This document shows, piece by piece, positions 43,625-53,037 of a stretch of 64,000 nt of DNA. The translations under genes were made by a program, and so were the position numbers. This DNA comes from Lentibacter algarum. GTDB taxonomy: Bacteria > Pseudomonadota > Alphaproteobacteria > Rhodobacterales > Rhodobacteraceae. The notes below the pieces were generated by a model. That model did not search any database and had not been told where the DNA came from. It saw only the letters and a program-made list of their open reading frames with translations. The stretch covers positions 930,001 to 994,000 of the forward strand of contig NZ_CP158687.1 in the NCBI RefSeq assembly GCF_040580765.1. The letters are read 5' to 3'. The first letter of the stretch is position 1; each line of letters opens with the position of its first letter.

Positions 43625-44098
43625 TCACTCTGCCTTCATATGCCCGAGACGGTCGAGCAGCCCTTGAAGGATATAGGAGGCAGCGACATGGTCGATCACC
43701 TCTGCGCGACGTTTTCGGGTCGTATCCGCCTCAAGCAGGGCTTTTTCTGCGGCAACCGTGGAGAGACGCTCATCCCAATAGGTGATCGGAAGGTCCGTCA
43801 TGCGCGTGAGGGAGCGGGCAAAAGCGCGGGTCGATTGACAGCGCGCGCCTTCAGTTCCGTCCATGTTGCGCGGCAGACCGAGCACGAGCCCAGCGATGTT
43901 GCGCTCGGTGGCCACGGCGAGCATGGCCGTGGCGTCGGGGGTGAACTTTTTGCGGCGGATGGTTTCCAGCGGGCTTGCAGAGCTTCGGAAGGTATCAGAC
44001 ACGGCAAGGCCGATGGTCTTGTCGCCAAGATCAAGGCCCATGAGCGCCCCGTAAGCGGGCAGGGCGGCAACAAACTCTTGGGGGGTTTCGCAGATCAC
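43625..44098 (-). CDS. ruvX: RuvX/YqgF-family Holliday-junction resolvase-like nuclease
   Basis: An RNase H-fold nuclease of 157 residues implicated in 16S rRNA 5'-end maturation and, in some species, junction resolution. Family motifs are GLDLGDKTIGLAVSD (first acidic residue), LVLGLPRNMDGTEG, TYWDERLSTVAAE (catalytic Asp-Glu) and IDHVAASYILQGLLD (last catalytic Asp). Its start overlaps the ccmI stop by 4 bp, so translation is coupled. Confidence 0.95.
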   Translation of the reverse strand: MICETPQEFVAALPAYGALMGLDLGDKTIGLAVSDTFRSSASPLETIRRKKFTPDATAMLAVATERNIAGLVLGLPRNMDGTEGARCQSTRAFARSLTRMTDLPITYWDERLSTVAAEKALLEADTTRKRRAEVIDHVAASYILQGLLDRLGHMKAE

Positions 44099-45330
44099 TG
44101 GTCGACCCCTGCGCGCGCCGCACCGCGACGGACCGTTTCAAGGGCGTCAGGCGTGTCTGCAAAGCGCTGTTGTGCCTCTAGCCAGATCGCGCGGGCGCGG
44201 CCCTCATCGCCCAAAGAGCCATAGGCGCTGATCAGGCGCGCCCATTCTTCGGGGGTTCCGCCTTCTGTGGCGAGGCGGTCATTGAGGCGCTGGACCATGC
44301 TTTGGACCATTTCTTGGCGCTCTTCTGGCGTCATTTCGCCTGCGTTCTCAATGTCTTGAACCGTTGGTCCAGGCATGTCTGTTGCCATTTCGCTCGGTGC
44401 GGGCTGGGTGTACTCGACGCCTGCGAGCCAAGCGATATCATCAATGCTTTGGCGGATCGGGGCGATCCATGGAGCCTCTTCGGGGCCTTCGTTGAGCAGC
44501 TGTGACCAGAGACCAAAGGCGCGGTCGGGGCGGTCGTTTTGGAGCCACATCTGACCAAGGAAGTAGCGCGCGACGGGGTCTGTACGGTCCGCGCGCAGGG
44601 CGCGGCGCAATGCGGCCTCGGCTTCGGGAGAGACGTAGCCATCCGCTTCTGTGATATACATTTGCGCCATGGTCACGAAGTCACTTGCGCCCACTGCCTC
44701 GCCTTTGAGGCGGATAACAGCACTTTGAGCGGCACGCGCAGCGGCGTAGTTGCCAAGGCGGGCTTCACTCTGGGCCAGGAACTGCTGGCCTTGAAGCTCG
44801 TCTGGACGGCTCGCCACGGCTTCGCGCAGGCGCTCAACCAGTTCAAGATAGCCCGCCTCTTGTTGCGGGGCGTTGCGCACTGGCAGGCGGGCAAGAAAGG
44901 CCTCGTGGCTGCTGCGGCTGCTGTACAGGTCTTGGGAGGCTTGCAGGCGCGCCTTGTGAGGCAGATCGCCAAGGCCAGGCGTGCCAAGCTGTGTGTAGAT
45001 GGCAACGCCACCCCCTGTGAGGATGAGGGCGATTGTAGCGGCGATGACGATGGTCAGGGCGCGCGGCTGCTGGCTTGAGACATCGGCAATGGCCAGCTGG
45101 GCATCGGCGGCCAGAACACGGCGGCCCACTTCGGTGCGGATGCGCTCGGCATCGGCCTCATTGATCACGCCGCGGGCAAGATCACGTTCCACTTCTTTGA
45201 GCTGGTCGCGGTAAATGCGCAGGTCATAGGCGGCGGGGTGCTCGGCTTCGGCGCGACGGGTGAGCAGCGCGAGGGCGAAGAGAGCGGCGATGAGCAGGGC
45301 CAGAGCGGCGGAGATTATCCAGAATAACAT
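44095..45330 (-). CDS. ccmI: Cytochrome c biogenesis protein CcmI
   Basis: CcmI binds apocytochrome c and presents it to the heme ligation machinery of system I. The 411-residue protein has two membrane helices (about residues 3-22 and 92-113). Between them is a cytoplasmic loop with the CcmI signature YDLRIYRDQLKEVERDLARGVI. A large periplasmic TPR region follows (about 135-410), with AEAALRRALRADRTDPVARYFLG and PEEWARLISAYGSLGDEGRA as clear TPR units. Other ccm genes are not in the window. It is divergent from soxB across 159 bp. Confidence 0.93.
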   Translation of the reverse strand: MLFWIISAALALLIAALFALALLTRRAEAEHPAAYDLRIYRDQLKEVERDLARGVINEADAERIRTEVGRRVLAADAQLAIADVSSQQPRALTIVIAATIALILTGGGVAIYTQLGTPGLGDLPHKARLQASQDLYSSRSSHEAFLARLPVRNAPQQEAGYLELVERLREAVASRPDELQGQQFLAQSEARLGNYAAARAAQSAVIRLKGEAVGASDFVTMAQMYITEADGYVSPEAEAALRRALRADRTDPVARYFLGQMWLQNDRPDRAFGLWSQLLNEGPEEAPWIAPIRQSIDDIAWLAGVEYTQPAPSEMATDMPGPTVQDIENAGEMTPEERQEMVQSMVQRLNDRLATEGGTPEEWARLISAYGSLGDEGRARAIWLEAQQRFADTPDALETVRRGAARAGVDQ

Positions 45331-45393
45331 GAGCGGTATTTAGGGCGGCGGGGGGCGACTGGGAAGGGGAAATCGGATGCGCGCGCGATGATG

Positions 45394-45420
45394 TCGCAAT
45401 TGTGAGGGATTGTGGCGCAA
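45394..45420. promoter_or_regulatory. Palindromic pair in the ccmI-soxB spacer
   Basis: TCGCAATTGTGA (45394-45405) is a 12-base near-palindrome, and TTGTGGCGCAA (45410-45420) repeats the same TTGYG/CRCAA half-sites. They lie about 70-95 bases before soxB and may be operator sites for the sarcosine oxidase operon. The regulator is unknown. Confidence 0.35.
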
Positions 45421-45489
45421 TGCTGGGTGGATGCGGAGCGCTTTTGGGGCAGACAGGATGCAAGCATCTAACACGATTGGATTCGAGCC

Positions 45490-46737
45490 ATGAGACGGTA
45501 TTCTGCATTTGCTGTGGCACGCGAGGCTGCGCGCTTTCATACAGGTTGGGAGCGCGCGTGGCGTTCACCGCAGCCCAAGAAAAAATACGATGTGATCATC
45601 GTGGGCGCGGGCGGCCATGGGCTGGCCACGGCTTTCTATCTTGGCAAGAACTTTGGGATCACCAATGTGGCGATCATCGAGAAGGGCTGGCTTGGCGGCG
45701 GCAACACAGGCCGCAACACCACGATCATTCGTTCCAATTATCTGCAGGACCCATCAGCGGCGCTTTATGAAAAGGCGCGTTCCCTGTATGAAACGATGTC
45801 TCAGGATCTGAACTACAACGTCATGTTCTCCCCTAGAGGCGTGATCATGCTGGCGCAGACCGAGCATGAGGTGCGCGGCTACAAGCGTACGGCGCATGCC
45901 AATATGTTGCAGGGCGTTGAGACACGCTTCATCGGGCCAGAAGAAGTGAAAAAGCTGGTGCCGATCATTTCGCTCGAGGGGCCACGCTATCCTGTCCTTG
46001 GTGGCTTGTATCAGGCGCGCGGCGGCACAGGGCGGCACGATGCTGTGGCTTGGGGTTATGCGCGGGCCTGCTCGGATATGGGCATGGATATCATCCAGCA
46101 GTGCGAAGTGACGGGTGTGCGCTCATCGGGCGGCAAAGTCACGGGTGTGGACACCACGAAGGGTGCGATTGATTGCGACAAGCTTGGCCTTGTTGTTGCG
46201 GGGAACTCGGGCGCGCTGGCGAATATGGCGGGCTTCAGGCTTCCGATGGAATCTGTTGCGCTTCAGGCGCTTGTGTCTGAGCCGATCAAGCCATGCATGG
46301 ATGTGGTTGTTATGGCCAACACGGTGCACGGCTATATGAGCCAGTCCGACAAGGGCGAGATGGTCATTGGCGGCGGCACGGACGGGTTTAACAACTATAC
46401 ACAGCGCGGCTCGTTCCATCATATCGAGGAGACGGTGCGCGCGCTTGTGGAGACCTTCCCGATGGTTTCGCGTCTGAAGATGCTGCGCCAGTGGGGCGGG
46501 ATTGTGGACGTCACTGGCGACCGCTCACCCGTGATAGGCAAGACGCCGCTGGGCAACTGCTTTATCAACGCGGGCTGGGGCACGGGGGGCTTTAAGGCCA
46601 TTCCGGGCGGCGGCTGGGCGACTGCGGAGCTGATTGCCAAGGGCGAGCCTGGGCCGCTGTCTGCGGAGTTTGGTATGGAGCGCTTTATTGAAGGCCGCTT
46701 TATTGATGAATCTGTTGCCGCTGGCGTGGCACATTAA
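45490..46737 (+). CDS. soxB: Sarcosine oxidase beta subunit
   Basis: The beta subunit carries FAD and the covalent FMN and oxidises sarcosine to glycine. The 415-residue protein has VIIVGAGGHGLATAFYLGKN (FAD motif near residue 36), GNTGRNTTIIRSNYLQDP and TGRHDAVAWGYAR. His183 in the last segment corresponds, by my reading, to the region that carries covalent FMN in known beta subunits. KTPLGNCFINAGWGTGGFKA is the C-terminal FAD contact. It is first of soxBDAG, and soxD follows by 12 bp. Confidence 0.95.
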   Translation: MRRYSAFAVAREAARFHTGWERAWRSPQPKKKYDVIIVGAGGHGLATAFYLGKNFGITNVAIIEKGWLGGGNTGRNTTIIRSNYLQDPSAALYEKARSLYETMSQDLNYNVMFSPRGVIMLAQTEHEVRGYKRTAHANMLQGVETRFIGPEEVKKLVPIISLEGPRYPVLGGLYQARGGTGRHDAVAWGYARACSDMGMDIIQQCEVTGVRSSGGKVTGVDTTKGAIDCDKLGLVVAGNSGALANMAGFRLPMESVALQALVSEPIKPCMDVVVMANTVHGYMSQSDKGEMVIGGGTDGFNNYTQRGSFHHIEETVRALVETFPMVSRLKMLRQWGGIVDVTGDRSPVIGKTPLGNCFINAGWGTGGFKAIPGGGWATAELIAKGEPGPLSAEFGMERFIEGRFIDESVAAGVAH

Positions 46738-46749
46738 GGAGGATATGAG

Positions 46750-47079
46750 ATGCTTATCCTTGAATGCCCCTATTGCGGGATCAAAGGCGAAGAGACGGAG
46801 TTTCACGCGGGAGGCGAGGCGCATTTGAAGCGTTTTGGGCCTGGCTCGTCAGATGAAGACTTCGAGACATATTTGTTTATGCGCGAAAACCCCAAGGGGG
46901 TGCATCTGGAGCGCTGGCGCCATGCAAACGGCTGTGGCAAGTGGTTTCACGCGGCGCGCTGCACGATGACGCTCGAAGTGTTTGGGACGTATAGCGCTCA
47001 GTCGTTTGAGCCGCCCAAAGAGATTAAAGACATCCTGACGGCCAAGCGCCCGGGATGGAGCTGGAGGAACTTCAAATGA
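46750..47079 (+). CDS. soxD: Sarcosine oxidase delta subunit
   Basis: The small delta subunit of heterotetrameric sarcosine oxidase binds zinc. The 109-residue protein has the ligand set Cys6 and Cys9 (ECPYCG) with His58 and Cys62 (RWRHANGCGKWF), as in known structures of the complex. AAGGAGG precedes the ATG, and the stop overlaps the soxA start (ATGA). The region FETYLFMRENPKGVHLERW is typical of the family. Confidence 0.95.
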   Translation: MLILECPYCGIKGEETEFHAGGEAHLKRFGPGSSDEDFETYLFMRENPKGVHLERWRHANGCGKWFHAARCTMTLEVFGTYSAQSFEPPKEIKDILTAKRPGWSWRNFK

Positions 47080-50000
47080 GCACACGTCTCACGCACGGCG
47101 GACGCCGTATTGACCGCTCAAAGCCTGTTACTTTTTCCTTCAATGGCAAGAGCCTGAAGGGCTTTCAGGGCGACACGCTGGCCTCAGCGCTTCTGGCCAA
47201 TGACCAGATGATGATGGGCCGTTCGTTCAAGTATCACCGCCCACGCGGTGTTGTGGCGTCGGGCGCGGAAGAGCCGAACGCTTTGATGAACATGGGTGAG
47301 GGCGGCAAGTTTGAGCCCAACCAACGGGCCACGACCACGGAAGTCTTTGATGGGCTGGCCGCCAAATCCCAGAACCACTGGCCAAACCTTGAGTTTGACA
47401 TCGGGGTGATCAACAACTCTTTTGCACGCTTCTTGCCTGCTGGGTTTTATTACAAGACGTTCCTCTTCCCGCGGTTCGCATGGAAGCACATTTATGAGCC
47501 GTTTATCCGCCAGTCAGCGGGCCTTGGCCAAGCGCCCAAGGCACGCGATGCTGATACATATGAGCACTTCTATTTCTTTGCGGATGTCGCAGTTATCGGC
47601 GGCGGACTTGCAGGCTTGCAAGCGGCCAAGACCGCGGCTCTCTCAGGTGCGAAAGTGCTTCTCATGGAGCAAGATCCGTTTTGGGGTGGGCGCGCGGCTG
47701 TCGATGGCGGCGAACTCGATGGCGCACCTGCGGGTGAGTATGTCGCACGCCTTGTGGCCGAGCTTGAAGCTATGGAAAACGTCACGCTGCGCACGCGGAT
47801 GATGGGAGCAGGGGTTTACGACCACGGCTACCTTCTCGGCTATGAGCGCCTGCGCGACCATGCGCCAGAGCTGGAAGGGCCACGCCATCGCCTTTGGAAA
47901 ATCCGTGCGAGCCAGATCATCACGGCGTCTGGTGCGATTGAGCGGCCTCTCAGCTTTGCGGGCAACGACATCCCTGGTGTGATGCTGGCAGGGGCTTTGC
48001 GCGACTATATCGCCGATTATGGTGTGAGCGCGGGCGACCGTGTGGTTGTTGTCACCAACAACGACGATGCATATAAAACAGCGATGGCTGTCAAGGCGGC
48101 TGGTCTTGATGTGCCTGTGATCCTTGACGCCCGCGCAGGCGGCGGCGGAGCGGCGGCAGACGCTGCTCGTGCAGCAGGCATCCGTGTGGAAAATGGCAAG
48201 GCGATTGCCAAAGTCACTGGCGGCAAGCGCGTCAAATCTGTCAAGATTTGTGCGCAGGCTGGCGAAGGTGGTGTGCTTGAGGAGATCGCTTGCGATGCGG
48301 TGGCTATGTCAGGCGGCTGGTCTCCTGTTGTGCACCTCTGGAGCCATTGCGGCGGCAAGCTTGTTTGGGATGAGGAGCACGCTATGTTCCGCCCTGACGA
48401 GACACGGCCGCCCTTGGGCGCAACAGGCGAGGGATTTGTTATCCCTGCAGGTGCGGCCAATGGTGTGATGGATATGGGTGTGGGTCTGGCTGATGCCGAC
48501 CATGCGGGGCGCAAGGCTGTTGAGGCTCTTGGGCTGACGGCCAAAGCTGTCAAGTTGCCCGATTTTGAGCAGGCGGCAGAAGCGCCGCTTGAGCCTGTCT
48601 GGATGATGCCGCAAGGTGCGGGGCCAAAGCTTCGCATGAAGGCGTGGCTGGATTATCAGAACGATGTGAAGGTGTCTGATGTGCAGCTTGCCGCGCGTGA
48701 AGGCTACGAAAGTGTCGAGCACACCAAGCGTTATACCACGCTCGGCATGGCGACGGACCAGGGCAAGCTGAGCAACATCAATGGCTTGGCTGTCTTGTCG
48801 GAAACGCTCGGACAGGCGATCCCTGAGACGGGCACAACGACGTTCCGCCCGCCTTACACGCCGATCTCGATTGGCTCTATTGCGGGGGAAGCGCGCGGAG
48901 AGGTCTTCCAGCCTTTGCGTCGCACGCCGATGCATGACTGGCATGAGGCCAATGGCGCCTATTTTGAGCCAGTGGGTCAATGGCGGCGCGCCTATACCTA
49001 TCAGCGCGCTGGCGAGAGCGTGCATGAGGCGGTGAACCGTGAGATTCTAGCAACCCGCGAGAGCCTTGGTTTGCTGGATGCGTCAACACTCGGCAAGCTG
49101 ATCGTTAAGGGGCCTGACGCGGGCAAGTTCCTTGATATGCTTTACACCAATATGATGAGCACACTTAAGCCTGGCAAATGCCGTTATGGGCTTATGTGCT
49201 CTGAAAACGGCTTCTTGTCTGACGATGGTGTTGTTGTGCGGCTCGATGAGGAAACCTTCCTCTGCCACACCACGACGGGGGGCGCTGAGCGCATCCATGG
49301 CCATATGGAAGAGTGGCTTCAGACCGAATGGTGGGACTGGCAGGTTTATGTGACCAATGCGACCGAGCAATGGGCGCAGATCGGTGTTGTCGGGCCGAAC
49401 TCACGCAAAGTGCTTGAGACGCTTGGAGGCGTTGATGTCTCTAAGGAGGCGCTTGGCTTTATGGAGTATACTTCAGGCAAGCTGGGTGGCTTTGATGCGC
49501 GGATTTTCCGGATCTCGTTTGCGGGGGAGCTGTCTTACGAAATTGCTGTGCCTGCCTCTCAGGGGCGCGCGCTTTGGGATGCGCTTTTTGAGGCGGGAGC
49601 CGAGTTTAACGCGACCGCTTATGGCACCGAAGCGATGCACGTGATGCGGGCCGAGAAGGGCTTTATCATGATTGGCGATGAGACCGACGGAACGATCATT
49701 CCGCAGGACTTGGGCCTGTCGTGGGCAATTTCCAAGAAGAAAGAAGACTTCCTTGGTAAGCGCGCACAGGAGCGTGCCTTTATGGCTGACCCCGAGCGCT
49801 GGCAACTTGTCGGGCTTGAGACAGTTGATGGCTCGGTTATTCCTGATGGGGCTTATGCTGTCTCTGAGGGGGAAAACGCCAACGGCCAGCGCAATGTGCA
49901 GGGGCGTGTGACCTCGACATATTTCTCGCCGACTTTGGGCAAAGGCATCGCTATGGGCCTGATCCACAAGGGGCCTGAGCGCATGGGCGAGACTGTGGAC

Positions 50001-50087
50001 TTCCCCGGAACAGACGGGAAGACCTATACCGCAAAGATTGTGAGCGCGGTTTTCTATGACCCTGAAGGGGAGAAGCAAAATGTCTGA
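47076..50087 (+). CDS. soxA: Sarcosine oxidase alpha subunit
   Basis: The alpha subunit binds NAD+ and tetrahydrofolate and captures the methyl group as 5,10-methylene-THF. It has 1003 residues from ATG 47076. Order: an N-terminal 2Fe-2S-like fold without cluster Cys (FSFNGKSLKGFQGDTLASAL and GRSFKYHRPRG); a Rossmann dinucleotide domain (VAVIGGGLAGLQAAKTAA) and a second nucleotide region (IPGVMLAGALRDYIADYGV); and a C-terminal aminomethyltransferase-like domain (about 600-1000) containing DASTLGKLIVKGPDA and EKGFIMIGDETDGTIIPQDL. The start overlaps soxD by 4 bp and the stop overlaps soxG by 8 bp. Confidence 0.96.
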   Translation: MSTRLTHGGRRIDRSKPVTFSFNGKSLKGFQGDTLASALLANDQMMMGRSFKYHRPRGVVASGAEEPNALMNMGEGGKFEPNQRATTTEVFDGLAAKSQNHWPNLEFDIGVINNSFARFLPAGFYYKTFLFPRFAWKHIYEPFIRQSAGLGQAPKARDADTYEHFYFFADVAVIGGGLAGLQAAKTAALSGAKVLLMEQDPFWGGRAAVDGGELDGAPAGEYVARLVAELEAMENVTLRTRMMGAGVYDHGYLLGYERLRDHAPELEGPRHRLWKIRASQIITASGAIERPLSFAGNDIPGVMLAGALRDYIADYGVSAGDRVVVVTNNDDAYKTAMAVKAAGLDVPVILDARAGGGGAAADAARAAGIRVENGKAIAKVTGGKRVKSVKICAQAGEGGVLEEIACDAVAMSGGWSPVVHLWSHCGGKLVWDEEHAMFRPDETRPPLGATGEGFVIPAGAANGVMDMGVGLADADHAGRKAVEALGLTAKAVKLPDFEQAAEAPLEPVWMMPQGAGPKLRMKAWLDYQNDVKVSDVQLAAREGYESVEHTKRYTTLGMATDQGKLSNINGLAVLSETLGQAIPETGTTTFRPPYTPISIGSIAGEARGEVFQPLRRTPMHDWHEANGAYFEPVGQWRRAYTYQRAGESVHEAVNREILATRESLGLLDASTLGKLIVKGPDAGKFLDMLYTNMMSTLKPGKCRYGLMCSENGFLSDDGVVVRLDEETFLCHTTTGGAERIHGHMEEWLQTEWWDWQVYVTNATEQWAQIGVVGPNSRKVLETLGGVDVSKEALGFMEYTSGKLGGFDARIFRISFAGELSYEIAVPASQGRALWDALFEAGAEFNATAYGTEAMHVMRAEKGFIMIGDETDGTIIPQDLGLSWAISKKKEDFLGKRAQERAFMADPERWQLVGLETVDGSVIPDGAYAVSEGENANGQRNVQGRVTSTYFSPTLGKGIAMGLIHKGPERMGETVDFPGTDGKTYTAKIVSAVFYDPEGEKQNV

Positions 50088-50640
50088 TGTGAGAAGCGCC
50101 CTTGCTGGCGCGTCCTTTGAGGGGATTGCCTCGGTAAAAGAAGCGGGCTTGCGCGGGATGATCAGCTTTCGGGGTGATCTGTCCGCGAGCAAGGTGAAGG
50201 CTGCTTTGAAGGCCGTCAGTGGCGTTGATATGCCTGGCCAGCGCGGCTGTGTTGTCAACGGCCAGAGCGGTCTGGCGTGGATGAGCCCTGACGAAGTGCT
50301 TGTTATGGTCCCTCATGACGAGGCGGATGGCGCTGTCGAAAAGCTGAACAAAGCGCTGAAAGGCCAGCACTTTATGGCCGAGAATGTCTCCGATGCACGG
50401 GCTGTCTTTACGGTTTCGGGCAAGCATGCGCGTGAAGTGATCGCCAAGCTGGCCCCTGTGGACATGAGCGGCTTTCAGGCGGGCGAAATCCGCCGTACGC
50501 GGATTGCTCAAGTGGCGGCAGCTTTTTGGATGCATGAGGCTGACGCGCTGACTGTGGTCTGCTTCCGCTCGGGTGCGGAGTATATGTTTGGCACGCTCAA
50601 AATGGCCGCGCAGACGGGCAGCGAAGTCGGCGTTTACTAA
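50080..50640 (+). CDS. soxG: Sarcosine oxidase gamma subunit
   Basis: The gamma subunit has a GcvT-like fold and stabilises the complex. The 186-residue protein includes GQRGCVVNGQSGLAWMSPDEVLVM and a later RRTRIAQVAAAFWMHEADAL segment, both typical of SoxG. I placed the start at ATG 50080 (MSDVRSAL), which overlaps the soxA stop by 8 bp; an in-frame ATG at 50056 lies deeper in soxA. It is the last gene of the operon and is followed by an intrinsic terminator. Confidence 0.94.
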   Translation: MSDVRSALAGASFEGIASVKEAGLRGMISFRGDLSASKVKAALKAVSGVDMPGQRGCVVNGQSGLAWMSPDEVLVMVPHDEADGAVEKLNKALKGQHFMAENVSDARAVFTVSGKHAREVIAKLAPVDMSGFQAGEIRRTRIAQVAAAFWMHEADALTVVCFRSGAEYMFGTLKMAAQTGSEVGVY

Positions 50641-50668
50641 AGCGTCACGGTGCTCAAAATTTACACAG

Positions 50669-50695
50669 GGCCCTCGCGGGATGCGGGGGCCTTTT
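50669..50695 (+). terminator. Intrinsic terminator after soxG
   Basis: GGCCCTCGC (50669-50677) pairs with GCGGGGGCC (50683-50691) with one wobble over a 5-base loop, then TTTT. It closes the soxBDAG transcript. Confidence 0.75.
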
Positions 50696-50753
50696 GCTTG
50701 TCCTGCACAAGAGAGGCTTTTCTTAACTGAAATCCCGTATTACCTATGCGGCT

Positions 50754-51551
50754 ATGAAACATGAAACGCCCAAGCGCCGCCCCGTTGTGGGGATCATCGG
50801 CAACCAGCATTTGATCAACGAAACCTACCTCACCCATGGGGGCGGGGTCATCAACACCGAGGCCGTGGCGCAGGTGGCGGGTTGTTTGCCGATGCTGATC
50901 GCTGCGGACCCGCGATTTGTTTCTGTTGAAGAGTTGATGGAGGTCTGCGACGGCTTTCTGCTCACGGGCGGGCGGCCCAATGTGCACCCTGAGGAATACG
51001 GCGAGGCCGAGACAGAGGCGCATGGCGAGTTTGACCGCGCGCGCGACGCGATTGTTCTACCTCTCGTGCGCGCCTGTGCGGAACGTGGCCAGCCGTTTTT
51101 TGGCATTTGCCGTGGCTTTCAGGAAGTGGCAGTGGCCTTTGGGTCAACGCTTCACCCCGAAATCCGTGATCTGCCTGGCCGCGACAATCACCGGATGCCG
51201 CCAGATGGAACTCTGGAGGAAAAATTCGAGCTGCGCCACGAGGTCCGCTTTGAGACCGGTGGGCGCTTTCACAGGCTTGTCGGCGCGGAGGCCGTGATGA
51301 CCAATACGCTTCATGGCCAAGGTATTTGCAAGGCAGGTCCGCGGGTTGTGATTGAAGGCTATGCCCATGATGGCACGCCCGAGGCGATTTATATCAAAGA
51401 CGCCAAGGGCTTTACGATGTCTGTGCAATGGCACCCTGAGTGGAACGCGGCCAACGACCCTGTGTCGCGCCCACTCTTTGAGGCTTTCGGCGCAGCCACA
51501 CATGAGTGGGCCGAAGCCAAAGCTGCGAAACCACAGCTTTCCTCAGCATAA
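50754..51551 (+). CDS. Gamma-glutamyl-gamma-aminobutyrate hydrolase-family peptidase (PuuD-like)
   Basis: A class I amidotransferase-fold hydrolase (peptidase C26) of 265 residues that would cleave gamma-glutamyl amides. The nucleophile is Cys119 in FGICRGFQEVAVAFG, with His227 and Glu229 in QWHPEWN. PLPGRDNHRM-like residues (LPGRDNHRMPPD) and TNTLHGQGI are PuuD-type. It stands alone after the sox operon terminator, convergent with kynU. A PuuA partner is not adjacent; the GS-like ligase at 7242-8531 is the only candidate in the window. Confidence 0.9.
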   Translation: MKHETPKRRPVVGIIGNQHLINETYLTHGGGVINTEAVAQVAGCLPMLIAADPRFVSVEELMEVCDGFLLTGGRPNVHPEEYGEAETEAHGEFDRARDAIVLPLVRACAERGQPFFGICRGFQEVAVAFGSTLHPEIRDLPGRDNHRMPPDGTLEEKFELRHEVRFETGGRFHRLVGAEAVMTNTLHGQGICKAGPRVVIEGYAHDGTPEAIYIKDAKGFTMSVQWHPEWNAANDPVSRPLFEAFGAATHEWAEAKAAKPQLSSA

Positions 51552-51640
51552 CCTCTTATTTTTTATAGATATATTCCGCTGGTCCCGCGCAACAAGTTCT
51601 CTCTATCGGTCTAGGCGTTTGCTCTGCAAACAGCTTGGTG

Positions 51641-51692
51641 GGCTGGGGGCAAAGCCCCCAGATGGTCGGATTTTGCGAAGCAAAATTCGATA
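51641..51692 (-). repeat. Two-hairpin 3'-flanking element, copy 3
   Basis: The element starts 2 bases after the kynU stop codon. Hairpin A: TCGGATTTTGC (51666-51676) pairs with GCAAAATTCGA (51680-51690) with the conserved G-T wobble. Hairpin B: CTGGGGGC (51643-51650) pairs with GCCCCCAG (51654-51661). Order and distance match copies 1 and 2. Confidence 0.8.
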
Positions 51693-52886
51693 TCAAGTGA
51701 CAGCCGCGCGGGCGTGGTACTCAGGTTTGTCCCATAGTTTGCCCGTCATCACCTCCTCGATCACATCACAGGCGCGCAGAACATCGACCTCGTCGATGAA
51801 GAGTGGCGTAAAGCCAAAGCGCATGATGTCTGGCGCGCGGAAGTCGCCGATGACGCCGCGCGCAATCAGGGCTTGCATGGCGGCATAACCCTGTTCGAAA
51901 CTGAAGGAAATCTGGCTGCCACGCGCCGCCGCATCGCGTGGGGAGGCCAACGTGAGCATTGGGCAGCGCCGCTCAACCTCTTCCAAAAAGAGTTGCGTCA
52001 GCTCTTGGGAGCGGGTGCGCAGATCACTCATATCCACGGTCGCCCAAGCGTCGAGGGCGGCCTCAAGGCTCGCCAGAGCAAGGATCGGGGGCGTTCCGAC
52101 ACGCATCCGCTCAATACCTGCGCCTGCGCGATAGGACAGGTCAAAGGCAAAGGGGGCATCATGGCCAAGCCAGCCTGAAAGTGCAGGACGGACCAGATTG
52201 GCGTGCTGGGGGGCAACATAAATAAAGGCTGGCGCGCCAGGGCCGCCGTTGAGGTATTTATAGGTGCAGCCAACGGCAAAGTCGGCACGCGCCTCTGAAA
52301 GTTTCCCGTCTGTTGCACCTGCGGTATGGGCCAGATCCCAGATTGTGAGTGCGCCGACGCTATGCGCCTTGGCGGTGAGGGCTTTCATGTCATGCAGGCG
52401 GCCTGTGCGGTAGTCGACTTCTGTGATCAGGGTTACGGCGACGTCCTCGGTGATGTTTTCCTCAACCTCTTCAGGCGCGACGATGCGCAGTTCGTGGCCT
52501 TGGCCGAGAGATTTGATGAGGCCTTCGGCCATGTAGAGATCAGAGGGGAAGTTGCCGCTGTCTGAGAGGATCACGCGGCGTTCTGGGCGCAGCTCAAGGG
52601 CGGAGGCCAGTGCCTGATAGACCTTGATGGAGAGCGTATCGCCCATGACGACATGGCCAGCCTCGGCCCCGATCAGCTTTGCCACGCGGTCGCCGACTTC
52701 GGTGGCTTTGGCCATCCAGCCTGCCTTATTCCAGCCCGTGATGAGCATTTCGCCCCATTCTTCTGTCATGGCTTTGGCCACGCGCGCAGGCGCTGCCTTG
52801 GGCAGGGGGCCGAGTGAGTTGCCATCCAGATAAATCATCCCGTCGGGAATGTGGAACATGGCTTTGGTGGCGGCGAAGTCGGTCAT
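51693..52886 (-). CDS. kynU: Kynureninase
   Basis: This PLP enzyme cleaves kynurenine to anthranilate and alanine in tryptophan catabolism. The 397-residue protein has YLDGNSLGPLPKAAPARV at the N-terminus, GDTLSIKVYQALASAL, WDLAHTAGA (PLP-contacting Asp) and the Schiff-base Lys210 in GCTYKYLNGGPGAPAF, all kynureninase signatures. AAAGGA precedes ATG 52886; the longer frame to 52955 lacks support. No kynA or kynB is adjacent. It is divergent from the hydrolase/rhodanese operon and is followed by copy 3 of the two-hairpin element. Confidence 0.95.
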   Translation of the reverse strand: MTDFAATKAMFHIPDGMIYLDGNSLGPLPKAAPARVAKAMTEEWGEMLITGWNKAGWMAKATEVGDRVAKLIGAEAGHVVMGDTLSIKVYQALASALELRPERRVILSDSGNFPSDLYMAEGLIKSLGQGHELRIVAPEEVEENITEDVAVTLITEVDYRTGRLHDMKALTAKAHSVGALTIWDLAHTAGATDGKLSEARADFAVGCTYKYLNGGPGAPAFIYVAPQHANLVRPALSGWLGHDAPFAFDLSYRAGAGIERMRVGTPPILALASLEAALDAWATVDMSDLRTRSQELTQLFLEEVERRCPMLTLASPRDAAARGSQISFSFEQGYAAMQALIARGVIGDFRAPDIMRFGFTPLFIDEVDVLRACDVIEEVMTGKLWDKPEYHARAAVT

Positions 52887-52984
52887 GATATGTCCTTTGG
52901 CGCGGGGGCATGGTATTGGGATGGTACACCTTACGTGGTGTTGCGCGGAGGGCAAGGCAGATAGGCATTAGAAATGCGTTAGAC

Positions 52985-53000
52985 ATTCACTCGCATGAAT
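52985..53000. promoter_or_regulatory. ATTC-N8-GAAT operator-like site, SqrR/BigR type
   Basis: ATTC (52985-52988) and GAAT (52997-53000) are 8 bases apart, inside a longer inverted repeat ACATTCA-N6-TGAATGT (52983-53002). The pattern is that reported for SqrR/BigR persulfide-sensing repressors. It sits between a TTAGAC-like -35 and a TATGCT-like -10, upstream of the hydrolase/rhodanese operon. Confidence 0.6.
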
Positions 53001-53037
53001 GTGTATGCTGCGCCGAACCGAGGAGGAGGGGGTAAAC

